From Henricia sp. BOLD:AAB3569 (lineage: Eukaryota > Echinodermata > Asteroidea > Spinulosida > Echinasteridae): DNA of 64,000 bases. Numbering within the stretch: the stretch's first letter is position 1; every line of letters begins with the position of its first letter. A program made the translations under genes and the position numbers. Shown in pieces: positions 1 to 10,170 of the stretch. The notes below the pieces were generated by a model that was not told the origin of the DNA, did not search any database, and was given only the letters and a program-made list of their open reading frames with translations. The stretch spans positions 1,116,001-1,180,000 of the forward strand of contig JBBELK010000620.1 in NCBI GenBank assembly GCA_037783545.1. The letters are read 5' to 3'.

Positions 1-1014
1 TACTAGATATGAAAGAAAAAAGACCACGAAATCAAATAATGTCATCTCACAAGTGTAAATCTTGCCACTGCACTAGAGTGCACTCGGTTATTTCGTGCAT
101 TGACCCAATTCCCTCCCAACAGTTTCTACTAAACCTCCTCTTCTTTTAACGTACCCTATCTACATTTATCATCAACAGGCCATCTCTCGATTATGAGTGC
201 ATTACTTTGACAGTCGGTTGTGCCCCAGGCCCCGGTTCTCTCCGTGAGAGCACGTTTTAAGCGGTTATGTGCGCACAAGTTTATCCTGCCTCGCTTCAAA
301 GACTCGTTTTTGATTATTTTCAACTCAGGCGAGCAATCGTCCCGGGTACAGTGTGTCGACGCGCATTAGTATCAACATTCCAATTTTTGTGTAGTTCACT
401 GATACCGATTTTATTATATAAATGTCGTCAATTGTGGACTCCAAAAACAAATGTCACATTCGCTCGCCGTTTTGCGGAACTGAGAAATGAAGACGTGCGT
501 CAGATAATATTAAAATATTATGACGAATTGTTTGGTCAGTAATATTTATAGGCCTATATTAAAAAAAAGTTGAATTACATGTATGTACCAGGCGTTGAGC
601 TACATCATGGCCACTAGAGGATTTTTAGTTTTATTTTCCGCGCCAAAATTTGGCTTTCCTGGCATACGTCATATTTTACAATGGACGAAAGTCAACGTCA
701 CAGCAACCGACATGGTAACGACGCGAGGGAGTCATTGTTTATGCAAGGAAAGCCTCGCTGTTTTACCAATATGGCGAAACCGTGCAAGTGGCGAATACGG
801 GAAACATTTTCAAATGCCCTTTCAATTGATAATCCTCATGAGGACTATTATACGTCAATAGGTATATATATATTTTTGCATCCGATTGTATCGAGTTGTA
901 ACCATGCACCCCGTTGCCAAACTGGCTTCTTTTGGGACGTCATAATGATTATGCTAATTATGAAATGTTTACACAAAACAAAACGGCCGAAATGGCATCG
1001 CGTGATTCATAACT
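1..1014. other. No gene recognised at the left edge
   Basis: Short open frames occur on both strands (for example 267-542 +), but none has a recognisable motif, splice context or repeated homologue. The remaining exons of the receptor at 1953-3165 should lie on the minus strand to the left. I looked here for a transmembrane 6 exon with a CWxP-type motif and found none, so they probably lie beyond the window. Confidence 0.4.
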
Positions 1015-1158
1015 AGGTTGGCGTAGCGGCCTATATATTTTTATCATCTTTCATCTCTGTGATCCTGGTTCGAGTCCCCCCGGATCAGTTTATTCCGTAG
1101 GGTTTTCCTTCCCCCTCTAAAACTGAACATTTCGTGGCCATGCTGAAACGACGGATCA
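1015..1158 (+). mobile_element. tRNA-derived SINE head (fragment)
   Basis: A box-A-like stretch (TGGCGTAGCGGCC) near 1019 is followed about 50 bases later by a good box B (GGTTCGAGTCCCC, about 1067-1080) and then by a pyrimidine-rich body. The spacing fits an RNA polymerase III promoter taken from a tRNA. No clean cloverleaf can be drawn, so this is a SINE piece, not a tRNA gene. Confidence 0.5.
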
Positions 1159-1159
1159 G

Positions 1160-1898
1160 TCTATAGTTCCGACCTGTCAATCAAGCCGAACCCGCCGACC
1201 AATCGGAACAAAGCTAGCAGACAGCGCGCACATAGGTCAAAGGGCATTGCCTCACAACAACACAACAACATACAGTTTGTATACAGTGTTGTATGCGGTG
1301 TTCCGGGTGAATTTTTGGTTTCAAGGCCGGGCGATTCGCTGTTCAAAGGTAAGAAAACACGCATTTTATGGTATATGACATCCATATTACTGGCCCTTTA
1401 CTCAGTGTGTTCTGAGATAACTGTCGACCCTGAAACATGAATACGTTTGAGTTTTATCCAATGAATCTGTGCTTTCCGTTGAAAGTCCCATTGGTTTGTG
1501 CAGTGTGTGTCGCCATTCTGACGAAAGCGTGTGAGGCATAGTAATGGTGGACACTTGTATAGCGCACATGTCTACCCTAGGGTACTCCTGGTGCTGTTGC
1601 CATTAACATCATCGCTGCCATCAGGAAATCACCAGAACCATTTCGCTTTAACTAGGTGGCTACCTGGCCAAGGCGCACAACCCTATCAGCAGTTAGATTG
1701 TGGCATTCCCCCTATAACAGCTCCCCAAATTTTGCCCACAGACACAAACACGTTGGCACAAGTGGGGCTCGAACCCCCAATCCTTCGATCACGAGCACGG
1801 CTGGATACCCATAGCAGTGACTAGACCACACGTGCTCCTGTAGCAACAATATCCAAGGGGCGGGGTGGGGTTAATTGGGCAATCTCGGAACGATGCAT
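1160..1898 (-). mobile_element. MITE family A (ATGCATAGTTCCGA termini), copy 1, interrupted
   Basis: The ends match those of copies at 5476-6812, 17800-18238 and 42079-42488: one terminus reads ATAGTTCCGACCTGTCAATC and the other TTGGGCAATCTCGGAA. Between them the roughly 410-440 bp body aligns with the other copies in reverse orientation. The copy is split by a SINE at 1542-1841. There is no open frame that could be a transposase. Confidence 0.8.
1542..1841 (-). mobile_element. Near-complete tRNA-derived SINE inserted in MITE A
   Basis: Read on the minus strand it starts with a tRNA-like head (box A TGTGGTCTAGTCAC, box B GGTTCGAGCCCCAC), has a body of about 200 bp, and ends with GCGCTATACAAGTGTCCACC and an ATTA tail. 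The flanks rejoin to the uninterrupted MITE A sequence seen in the other three copies, which fixes the insertion limits to within a few bases. Confidence 0.75.
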
Positions 1899-1952
1899 TG
1901 TCTAATTTTCGGCAACTTGATTTTTTGACCATTTTTTGACCGGAGTAATTAC

Positions 1953-3165
1953 CTTTCGTTTTGCCTGTAGCTGGCGGGCTCTGTTAGGTATGTACTCGCC
2001 CAGCACCTCGCCTCTCCAAAGCTTGACTCCAATGACCGTGTAGCAGACAGCCATCGTGAATAACGGTATACAGTACAGGAGCGTGAACGTGACCAAGTCA
2101 TATCTGTGAGAGACCAACCAAAACACACTGGTAAACTGACATATCACTAAAATTTTACCGGTTTTTTGCTCATAAAAACCTAAAAATTAAATAAACGGCA
2201 CCAACGTAGGACCAGTAACACGCAGGGGCGGACCCAGGAATTTTTGCAGGAGGGGGTTTTGCCACCAGGGAGGGGTTTTGCCCGTCAGATTTTTATGTCA
2301 GCTTGTTTCGGACAGGCGGACACCAAAACAAATGCATTACATTATATTTGTTGGTGTCGGAGCAGGGAGGGGTTTTGACCCCCAAAACCTCCCCTCTGGA
2401 TCCGCGCCTGACACGTCACAAAGGAAATACGCTGAGGCTACCAGCTCTTGTGTCATCACTGTGTCCAAAATGTCAATCCTACATTTTGCAAATACGTGCT
2501 CTGTCCTACCAAGGTTTGTATACAAATGTCATTTTTTACCTCTTTTGTAAAATTATCAGCAAAAAGAGATAGACTTACGAAAAATTGATGCGGCCGAGTA
2601 CTCCGTCCGACCATTCAAGAACGCACCGATGACTCGTGAAGCCATCGGCATAAACGAACGTGATAATGGTGGAATAAAACAAGAGCGGACTCGCGAAGGC
2701 TGATGATCCACCCCAGATGAACACGATCATGCAGACAATGTAAGACTTGGACAAGCGGGGTAAAAGGGGGTGAACGATGGCCCGGTAGCGGTCCACGGAC
2801 ACTGCGACGAGCGAGGACACGCTAGCTGCTACCGAGACGGTACCGAAGAAGCGAACGCACTTACAGGAAACGATGCCTAAAGCCCACGTCTGGGTGACGA
2901 GACTGCTTGTGAGAAATGGCATGTTGAGGGTCGCTATGAGAGCATCGGCCACGGCTAAGTTGAGCAGGAAGTAATTAGTGACAGTTCGCATTCTGGGGTT
3001 GGTAGCTACGATCCAGATCACAATGATGTTACCACCAGCTGAAATGACCATGACGGTGGTGCACAGCACGGTCCACCAGATACGCAGCTCCTTATCCATA
3101 TCATGGACGAAGGTATAATTCACAAAATGAGCGGGGGTATCCTGGGCACCCATTCCTGCTCTCAT
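1953..3165 (-). CDS. Tachykinin-receptor-like rhodopsin-family GPCR (5' two exons, partial)
   Basis: Predicted peptide-hormone G-protein-coupled receptor of the plasma membrane. Coding exons on the minus strand are 3165-2579 (587 nt, donor GTAAGT) and 2103-1953 (151 nt, donor GTAATT); joining them keeps the frame and gives 246 residues. Seen: an N-terminal glycosylation site (N16-Y-T), GN at 45-46 in TM1, LAVAD at 70-74 in TM2, candidate TM3 cysteines C101/C103, DRY at 125-127, an ECL2 cysteine (HRCVLEW), and in TM5 and loop 3 MAVCYTVIGVKLWRGE followed by QAKRK. MRTVTNYFLLNLA and YTVIGxxLWxxE with AKRK are typical of tachykinin receptors. The 151-nt exon resembles a vertebrate TACR exon (from memory). 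TM6, TM7 and the tail are missing from the window. Orexin- or neuropeptide-FF-type receptors are less likely alternatives. Confidence 0.88.
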
Positions 3166-4868
3166 TCAATAGTCTTCACTCGAGCGCGAAAGACTTTTAA
3201 CTGGACGAGCGCGATACGTGCCAATTATGCCGAAGCTAGTTCTATTAATATGCTATGATTCCCTGGTCTATATACTTGAACCAAATTAGATTGGTCCCAA
3301 TACCTCTTCTAAATATGCTCGATATTATCTCGCGTCTGCAAGAAAGGGAACGGTTATATTTTTGTAACCAATCAATACGCCAAAGTTGGCGGGTTTTGTG
3401 TAAGATAAACACGCAGCATTGCGTCTGTAGAAACGCACTGATATCTTGTTTCCGCCGTACGATAATGGACTGTTTGGGTAAGCAGGTTTGCTCCCCTTAT
3501 AACATTGGTCAGACGTGTGTAGCGTCACGTGTCGTTTTCTCTTGGACACCTTCCCGCGTAGTCCATTGAAATATCACGGTGTCCAATTCCACTTAGCTTA
3601 TTCGTTGCCTCCGCCTTTGTGTCACCATGGCAATTGCGCTATAATAGTCAATTTTGATTGGCTAGAGCTGTCGATGCGCGTCAGCGTATTCACGCGAGAT
3701 TAGGTTTGAATTCCCGTGAATTAACACTCGGTTTCCAGGGTAATCTCGCGTGTAGTGTATCTGGCTGCAACAGCTATAGTACCCCCTGCTGTGTGGGACG
3801 GCCCATGATCCCAAGCGTCTTTGCCTGTATGTGTGAAAATGAACACGTAAGCTGAATTCTCGTGGGTAGTGAGACCGTATCAGCCACATAACACCTCAGG
3901 CTCAACTATTGTTCCATTTAGCCAGTATCCGTTCATCGACGTGCTAATTTTCAGGGGTAGGCCTATGGATTTTCCAACCCTATCCTCATTTTCGAAGACC
4001 AGGCTCGGCACAAGTCGGTACCCGGGGTAGATCAATATACCGGCTGGCTCCTACAGGAGTAACACGTTGCGGACAGGATGTGTCTCTAGCCCTCCTATTT
4101 AGTGCGTCAATGATGAAGTGTCCCGATTCAATGCGCAACACTTCTCAAGATGCAACACGCGACGACCAACACCACGTGATGTTGATACAGGAAATGCTGA
4201 AGGAGTCACGGTTCCACTTGAAGCTGAGCGGAGCGGTATAGGACCCAAGCCCGGGGGAAGGACCCAGGCGACTTCCCGGAAGGTGCCGCTCGGCCAACCG
4301 GGACAACGTCGTTATTCCCGATAAAAAGCTGTCAACTTGCTCAGCCCTTGGCCTAAAAACAACAAAATGGAGACATTATTAACTCCACGACTTATTACAG
4401 TTGGGGAGGTTTCTGTTCACGCCCGTGTATTTGACATAAAAACATCCGTCCTCCGCCCCGTCCCAATTTATAGCCCGAGATGAAAGACATACATCAGATA
4501 TACAAAAAAATACAGTTCTTGTTTTTATTGATATGGTCATATCACTCCCGCTGTGATATGGTACAGTTGAAGTCAGAAGTATAAATACAACTGTGTGCAA
4601 CCAAGTGTTAAAACTGGTGTGCTTACTGGTGTTACTAAATTCTTGATTTTGTGGAATTTCTCACGTGCATGCAGTACTTAAAACATAGCTTGTACACCTT
4701 GCAATGGTTCGGGTAGTCCTGTTTACCATTCTGGGTGATGATGGTATAGTGGTGACATTTTAAAGAACAAATTTTAAAAAGTTGGCATTGTTCCTAAGTC
4801 AGAATCGTTAGGATATTAAATTGAAATATTTTAGGATGACAAAACATTCAAGGGTTTCGGGAGATAAT
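3166..4868. other. Upstream of the receptor; no gene recognised
   Basis: This is the presumed promoter side of the GPCR. I see no TATA box close to the start codon at 3165. An inverted repeat of the word CACGCGAGATTA occurs at about 3690-3755. Open frames at 3255-3889 and 4118-4324 have no recognisable motif and are probably chance. Confidence 0.4.
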
Positions 4869-5285
4869 AGAAAGGTTTCGCACCGTCACGGATACGGATA
4901 CGGATACGTCATGACTTTATGCGCTTCGTGTGACGCGTAACCGAAGTACACATGTTTTCATTCACGTTGACTACGGTTATCGGCCTTCATATGCGTAGCA
5001 TAAAAACGGATACCGGTTATGCAGATTTTTCGCTTTATCTGTGATGGATTAATAAGTTGTATGCATTTTGTTTCTTTTTTATGTATAATCCGTGAATACA
5101 GATCAAATTTAATGTGTGATGCCCACGTGAAAGCGAGGAAAATCTGTTGAAAACAAAGCCAAGCGCAGAGCCGATTTAGCAGATATGTACACACATTCAC
5201 ACAGTGCGAAACCCAGTTCAGTGTGCACATCGACGTGAACGGATACCGTTATCATATCCGTATTCGTCACCTTGCGAAACCTCTC
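4869..5285. mobile_element. MITE with AGAGGTTTCGCA termini
   Basis: The left end reads GAAAGGTTTCGCACCGTCACG and the right end, in reverse complement, AGAGGTTTCGCAAGGTGACG. Both are followed by ATACGGATA-like words, and the interior is rich in further GGATAC and GGTTAT words. No transposase is present. The target-site duplication could not be decided by eye. Confidence 0.7.
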
Positions 5286-5475
5286 TAATGTCATATTTTC
5301 GTACAGTGATCCGAACCGCATGAGAAGTAATCTGGAAGATTCTGTTACAACGTGAAACTTGATCGGAATTGGCCAAAGGCGACACAAGGCAACAGCATTT
5401 AGTGTCCCAGTACGTTTGTAGCGGTTTGTCGACTTCACGACTTGTAACATTTTCATTCTAACCCGAATCCCAGGA

Positions 5476-6812
5476 ATGCATAGTTCCGAGATTGCCCAAT
5501 TAACCCCGCCCCCTTGGATATTGTTGCTATGCCTCACACGCTATCGTCAAAATGTCCACACACACTGCACAAACCAATGGGACTTTCAACGGAAAGCACA
5601 GATTCATTGGAGAAAACTCAAAGGTATTTATGTTTCAGGGTCGACATATAGCACGCACTAAAAGGCCAGTGATACAGAACTATTCATAACAATTCGCTTT
5701 CTTACCTTTGAACAGCGAATTGCCCGGCCTTGAAACCAAAAATTCACCCCGAACACCACATACAACGTATGGGCAGAAAATCGCGTGATGTTGGTTTGTG
5801 ATGCAATGCACTTTGACCTATGTGGGCGCTGTCTGCTAGCCCTGTTGTGATTGGTCGGCGGGTTTATTTATTTATTTATTTATTACATTTTTTTTTACCC
5901 AGGGTGTGCCCAAACAGTTTACTAAAACTGGTTTCCATTGGGGCCCTGCAAACACACATAAAACAAATATACTAAATTAAACAACTTCACAATCACTAAC
6001 AAACTGGAATAAGATACAATGTACAACAACTACAACTGCATTAAAAAACTAATGGTTACAGAAGAACAACATCACAAGTAATTATTATACATGCACTTAA
6101 TTATTATACATGCTTTTAAAGACAAATATAGCTTTCTTGTATTTAACTCTCTTTGGATAGGCAAGCCAGTCGAGCTTTTTAAACATGTCAGCTGATGGCG
6201 TTAGGAAATCGCATTTCAGTATTATTCTAATTACGGGAAGGGCGAAAAACCCGCAAAAACCCTTTCAGTAATCGAGAAAGGAAAAAACAAATGGGAAAAT
6301 TCCCCTCCGGCTCCAAAATTAAAGTTTAATTTTATGGCAACCAAGTCATACGACTCCGTAAATTAGCATTTCTCACTTGAAGTTGATAATGTGAATATTA
6401 TGTGTATGTTTGGCGAAGTGCCGATTTGAATGAGCTCAAAGAAGACATAGTTCTAAGGTGTGCACTAAGTCTGTTCCAAATTGCGGCGCCAGTTACAGCA
6501 AAACTCGAGGCGTAAGACCCCTTTCGTGCAAAGGGAATTTTCAGTGTCTTTTCGGCAGATTGACGATGTGTAAATAGACTTGCCATTTACTGCGGGGCCA
6601 AGGAATTGATGCTTTTAAAGACAAATACAGCTTTCTTGTATTTAACTCTCTCTGGATAGGCAAGCCAGTCGAGCTTTTTAAACATGTCAGCTGATGGCGT
6701 TAGGAAATCGCATTTCAGTATTATTCTGGCTGCACGTTTGAGGCATTTGTTCAAGACAGTGTTATGAGATGCGTATTATGGTTCGGTTGATTGACAGGTC
6801 GGAACTATGCAT
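5476..6812 (+). mobile_element. MITE family A, copy 2, split by a LINE fragment
   Basis: It begins ATGCATAGTTCCGAGATTGC and ends TTGATTGACAGGTCGGAACT followed by ATGCAT. The first 390 bp (to about 5866) and the last 33 bp (from about 6780) align with copy 4 at 42079-42488. Everything between is a later insertion. Confidence 0.8.
5867..6779 (-). mobile_element. 5'-truncated LINE 3' end with (AAAT)n tail and an internal duplication
   Basis: The minus-strand frame at 6586-6398 encodes WNRLSAHLRTMSSLSSFKSA, matching the C-terminal tail common to many non-LTR reverse transcriptases (WNxLPxxLRxxxSLxxFK). On that strand the element ends in an (AAAT)n tail at 5867-5885. A block of about 120 bp is present twice in direct orientation (about 6113-6237 and 6606-6727), nearly identical, so the insertion has an internal duplication or is two nested copies. 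Confidence 0.7.
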
Positions 6813-7588
6813 TGTCGATCTAATTTGTACATATATCTGTTCCACACGTACGTACATGGTATACCTATTGATACAGCTTAAAGTTCAGCGCCAGATTAAC
6901 TGACCGTTTGATTTTATTCGCATCGACGAGTCTATAACATCGCCATGTCCTTGGGGTACAACACAACGCCTTAGTCAGAATCCGGATTCTTATAGTAACA
7001 TTATAAAGAATTCCAATGTCTCAGCATTGTATCAGTATCCATTTTAGTGCTGTAAACTATCCTCAGTAGAGTGCGTCCCAATGCCAGGGAGCAGATCACC
7101 CACCCGGCTTGAGATCTGTCCCGCGCAATTATTCACTGATTAGTCGGCCGTCTTAGATCGTTTTCTTCACCGACTGCTTAAAACAAGTAGAAAGGGTATC
7201 GCCCAACGCAAATATATTAACATTTAGTTATGAGGTCCATGTATTTAGACAGTGGGTCCAAACTAACATATAATCCCGAAAAACGGGCACTTGTCAACAC
7301 ACAGAGCTGTTTCGAACGCACGCCAACGCAGTCGAATTCATGCATCACTCATGTTACAAACCAAACATCTCCGCCGAAGTTACGCGTGTGCCGAATTGCC
7401 AAAACAGTTCTAGGAGTACAAATGTTGTTTCGACCGAGTTCTTGTTTTCCTATTCCGAGCAGGGGTGTTTTTAAGGTTGCTGGGTGAAGCTTGTATAGAT
7501 GTCAGTTCAAACAATAATGTGCAGGGGGAAAGGGTTTTGAAACAGTATTATAACAGTAGCATACGTAGCGTAATAGGACGCCATATAA
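6813..7588. other. No gene or clear repeat recognised
   Basis: Unremarkable AT-rich sequence with one GC-richer stretch around 7070-7170. The open frame at 7230-7487 has no motif I recognise. Confidence 0.35.
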
Positions 7589-7739
7589 AGCGGGCCTCCC
7601 ACTGTGCGATTTTTGCCACGAATTTCCTACGAATTGGTACGATTATCGGAGACTGCATATACACTCTACACACAATCGTACCCAATCGTACCCAATTGTA
7701 GGAAATTCGTGACAAAAATCGCACAGTGGGAGGCCCGCT
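7589..7739. mobile_element. 151-bp foldback MITE with TAA target duplication
   Basis: The left arm begins AGCGGGCCTCCCACTGTGCG and the right arm is its reverse complement for about 45 bp with one or two mismatches. TAA directly flanks both ends (7586-7588 and 7740-7742), a target duplication typical of PIF/Harbinger elements. The loop contains near-repeats of CAATCGTACC. Confidence 0.82.
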
Positions 7740-7961
7740 TAACTGGTGACATTGATATAATCGTTCCATTATTGTTGGCTTCTGATCTGACCCAGTTTTT
7801 CTGCATGCATTGGAGTCATTTAATGGGCTTTTCAATCCCTTTTATCTTACCATAATCCACCGGCTTGCGAGTCGGCAGGTGCGGATGCAATTCCTGAGTA
7901 GCTACAGGCCCTTTTCCTTATGAAAACCTCAAACGCAGAATGTAGTTAAATCCATCTTTCC

Positions 7962-10170
7962 ACACTCTCAGAACGTTGGTTAAAAATTTTAACCAACTTG
8001 GTTAAAATTTTAACCAACCATGTATTACCAGGTGAACATCCCAACAGTTGGTTAAAACCTTAACCAACCCTGGTTGGTTAAATTTTAATACGTGGTTGGT
8101 TAAAATTTTTAACCAATTATTGGTTAATTTTATTTTAACCAATCTGTTGGTTAATGCCGAGTTGGGCAAATTTTAACCATGCAGTTGGTTATACCCGAAT
8201 GATTGGGCATTTTACTGAAATGCTGTTCACAGTAATTGGGCAATATTTTACCAACAGTTGGTTAATTTATTATGTTAAATGTTTTTAAAAAAGATATTTG
8301 GGTATAAAGGACACTAAATAAAGGCAAACACCACACGATGGACTTGACAGTTTTACATTTTTTAATTTTATTTATTTTGTGATATTTGATGTACATGTAT
8401 ATACTTTAGCAGCAGGTGTAGGCCAAGTATATACTGGTATTTTCTAAATGAAAGTGTTTGGCTTCCTTCCAACATTTTCATTTTTAAATGTTTCACATCA
8501 CACTGTGTTAACAATGAGTTCGAGAATGCTTGTGTGACGTTTAGCTCAGCTGCACTATATGAAGTCAGAGAAGAGCGTACTTTTATTTTTGTGGTTTACA
8601 CCGCCAAAGAAAGGTTAAATTCAGATTAGGAAATAACACTGGCAAAATTTCCGAGTTGCAATTAAAATGGCAAGTTCGTTCTACAGTGTGAGTAAAACAA
8701 AACTATATATACACTTTTAAAATTACTTTTTGTGTTTTAGTGTACCAATATTTATATGAGATGTTCTGACATGTATTTTGGATAGGTTCTCCTGTGTCCT
8801 TTAAATTATGTTTCATGCATGACCGCACATGAGGCAAATAAGGGTGTCAGGTGGAACACGACTTGCGCCAACATCAGAATTAAAAAAAAAACAGACCACC
8901 AAATTAATTATTTTCCGAAGAACCTGTTGCAAAATCCGGGACGGATGGCAGCTCTGCACTGGTTCAAATCCTTTTCTTTTTCCTAGCTATACTGAATTGG
9001 CGCAAGTCGTGTTCCACCCGACACCCTTATTTGCCTCACTGCTACCAAAAGACACAGGAGAACTTATCCAAAATACATGTTGTCAAAACATCTCAAATAA
9101 ATATTGACACACTAAAACACAACAAGTATTTTTAAAAGTGTATAGTTTTTTTTTTACTCAACCTGTAGTTGTGTGGTTCACGCTGAAGCCTTGCTTAGCA
9201 GTAGCCTAGTCAGATCAACTGTGATGTGCATGATGAGTGGTTACGGCCTTGGCTTCTGCTGTCATAGTTGTTGTCGAGTAACAGTTGCTGCCAAGATGCC
9301 AAATCCGATCCGATCAGCCCCTCCTGTGTGGATAAACAAAATGAAACAAGGACTATTAAAAATAAGATCCAAAGGCGAAAAGTGATAATCCCTACCTCTT
9401 AGGTGGGGCAGCCCGGCGGGAGTGGTGGGGAAAAGTTACACGTATACAGGCCGTGCGTAGCGAGTATGGTGTACTGTATGTAGTTTGTGGCCCGCACTCG
9501 CTGCACACGGCGCGCTGCATGCAACGTGAAAGTAACGTTATACTCGTGACAACCAGCGCGTACGGGTAAAAAATAACACTTTGAAATCGGCTTATTAAAT
9601 CTTCGAGAAAGGTTTCCAAAACCGACCGATAGCAACCACTAAAATGTCTCACCACCATTCACCGATCGACCCAGACAAATAACGAGGCAGAACTTACCTT
9701 AAATTAGTTGTTTGGGCTCGGAAACACCACTACATTTTGCAAATTTGCCGTCAACACATCCTCCATGACACGAGTCCTGTATACGTTTGTGTAGTAGTTT
9801 TACACGTACAAGGCACACACACACGAAACGAACGCGCGTGGGCATTTTATCGCTGCTGCTATTCTGCAGACAATCGAGTCACTAACCAATGGTAGCTTTC
9901 ACTGGACACCACGTGACATGGTTGGGCGAATTTTTTAACCAACTTTCGCTTTGCGGGGGGTGTAATTATAACCATAGTTGGTTAAAATACAGCCCTCTGA
10001 TCTTATATTTTACACAACCCGCTGTTTACCCAACCAGAAAGCAGAATATTTCTTAACCAACCCCTGGTTAAAGGAAAATTTACCCAACTCAGAGAATTTA
10101 ACCAACATTGGGAGATTTTTAACCAACTAATTTTTAACCAGTGATATTTTAACCAGCGTTCTGAGAGTGC
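7962..10170. mobile_element. 2.2-kb non-autonomous element with TTGGTTAAA-array ends
   Basis: The outer termini ACTCTCAGAACGTTGGTTAA (left) and CACTCTCAGAACGCTGGTTA (right, reverse complement) match. About 300 bp inside each end is a degenerate array of TTGGTTAAA and its complement (7975-8290 and 9918-10165). A second palindrome lies inside, with arms of roughly 190 bp at about 8680-8875 and 8988-9175. No frame resembles a transposase. A shorter relative lies at 18590-18804. Confidence 0.72.
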
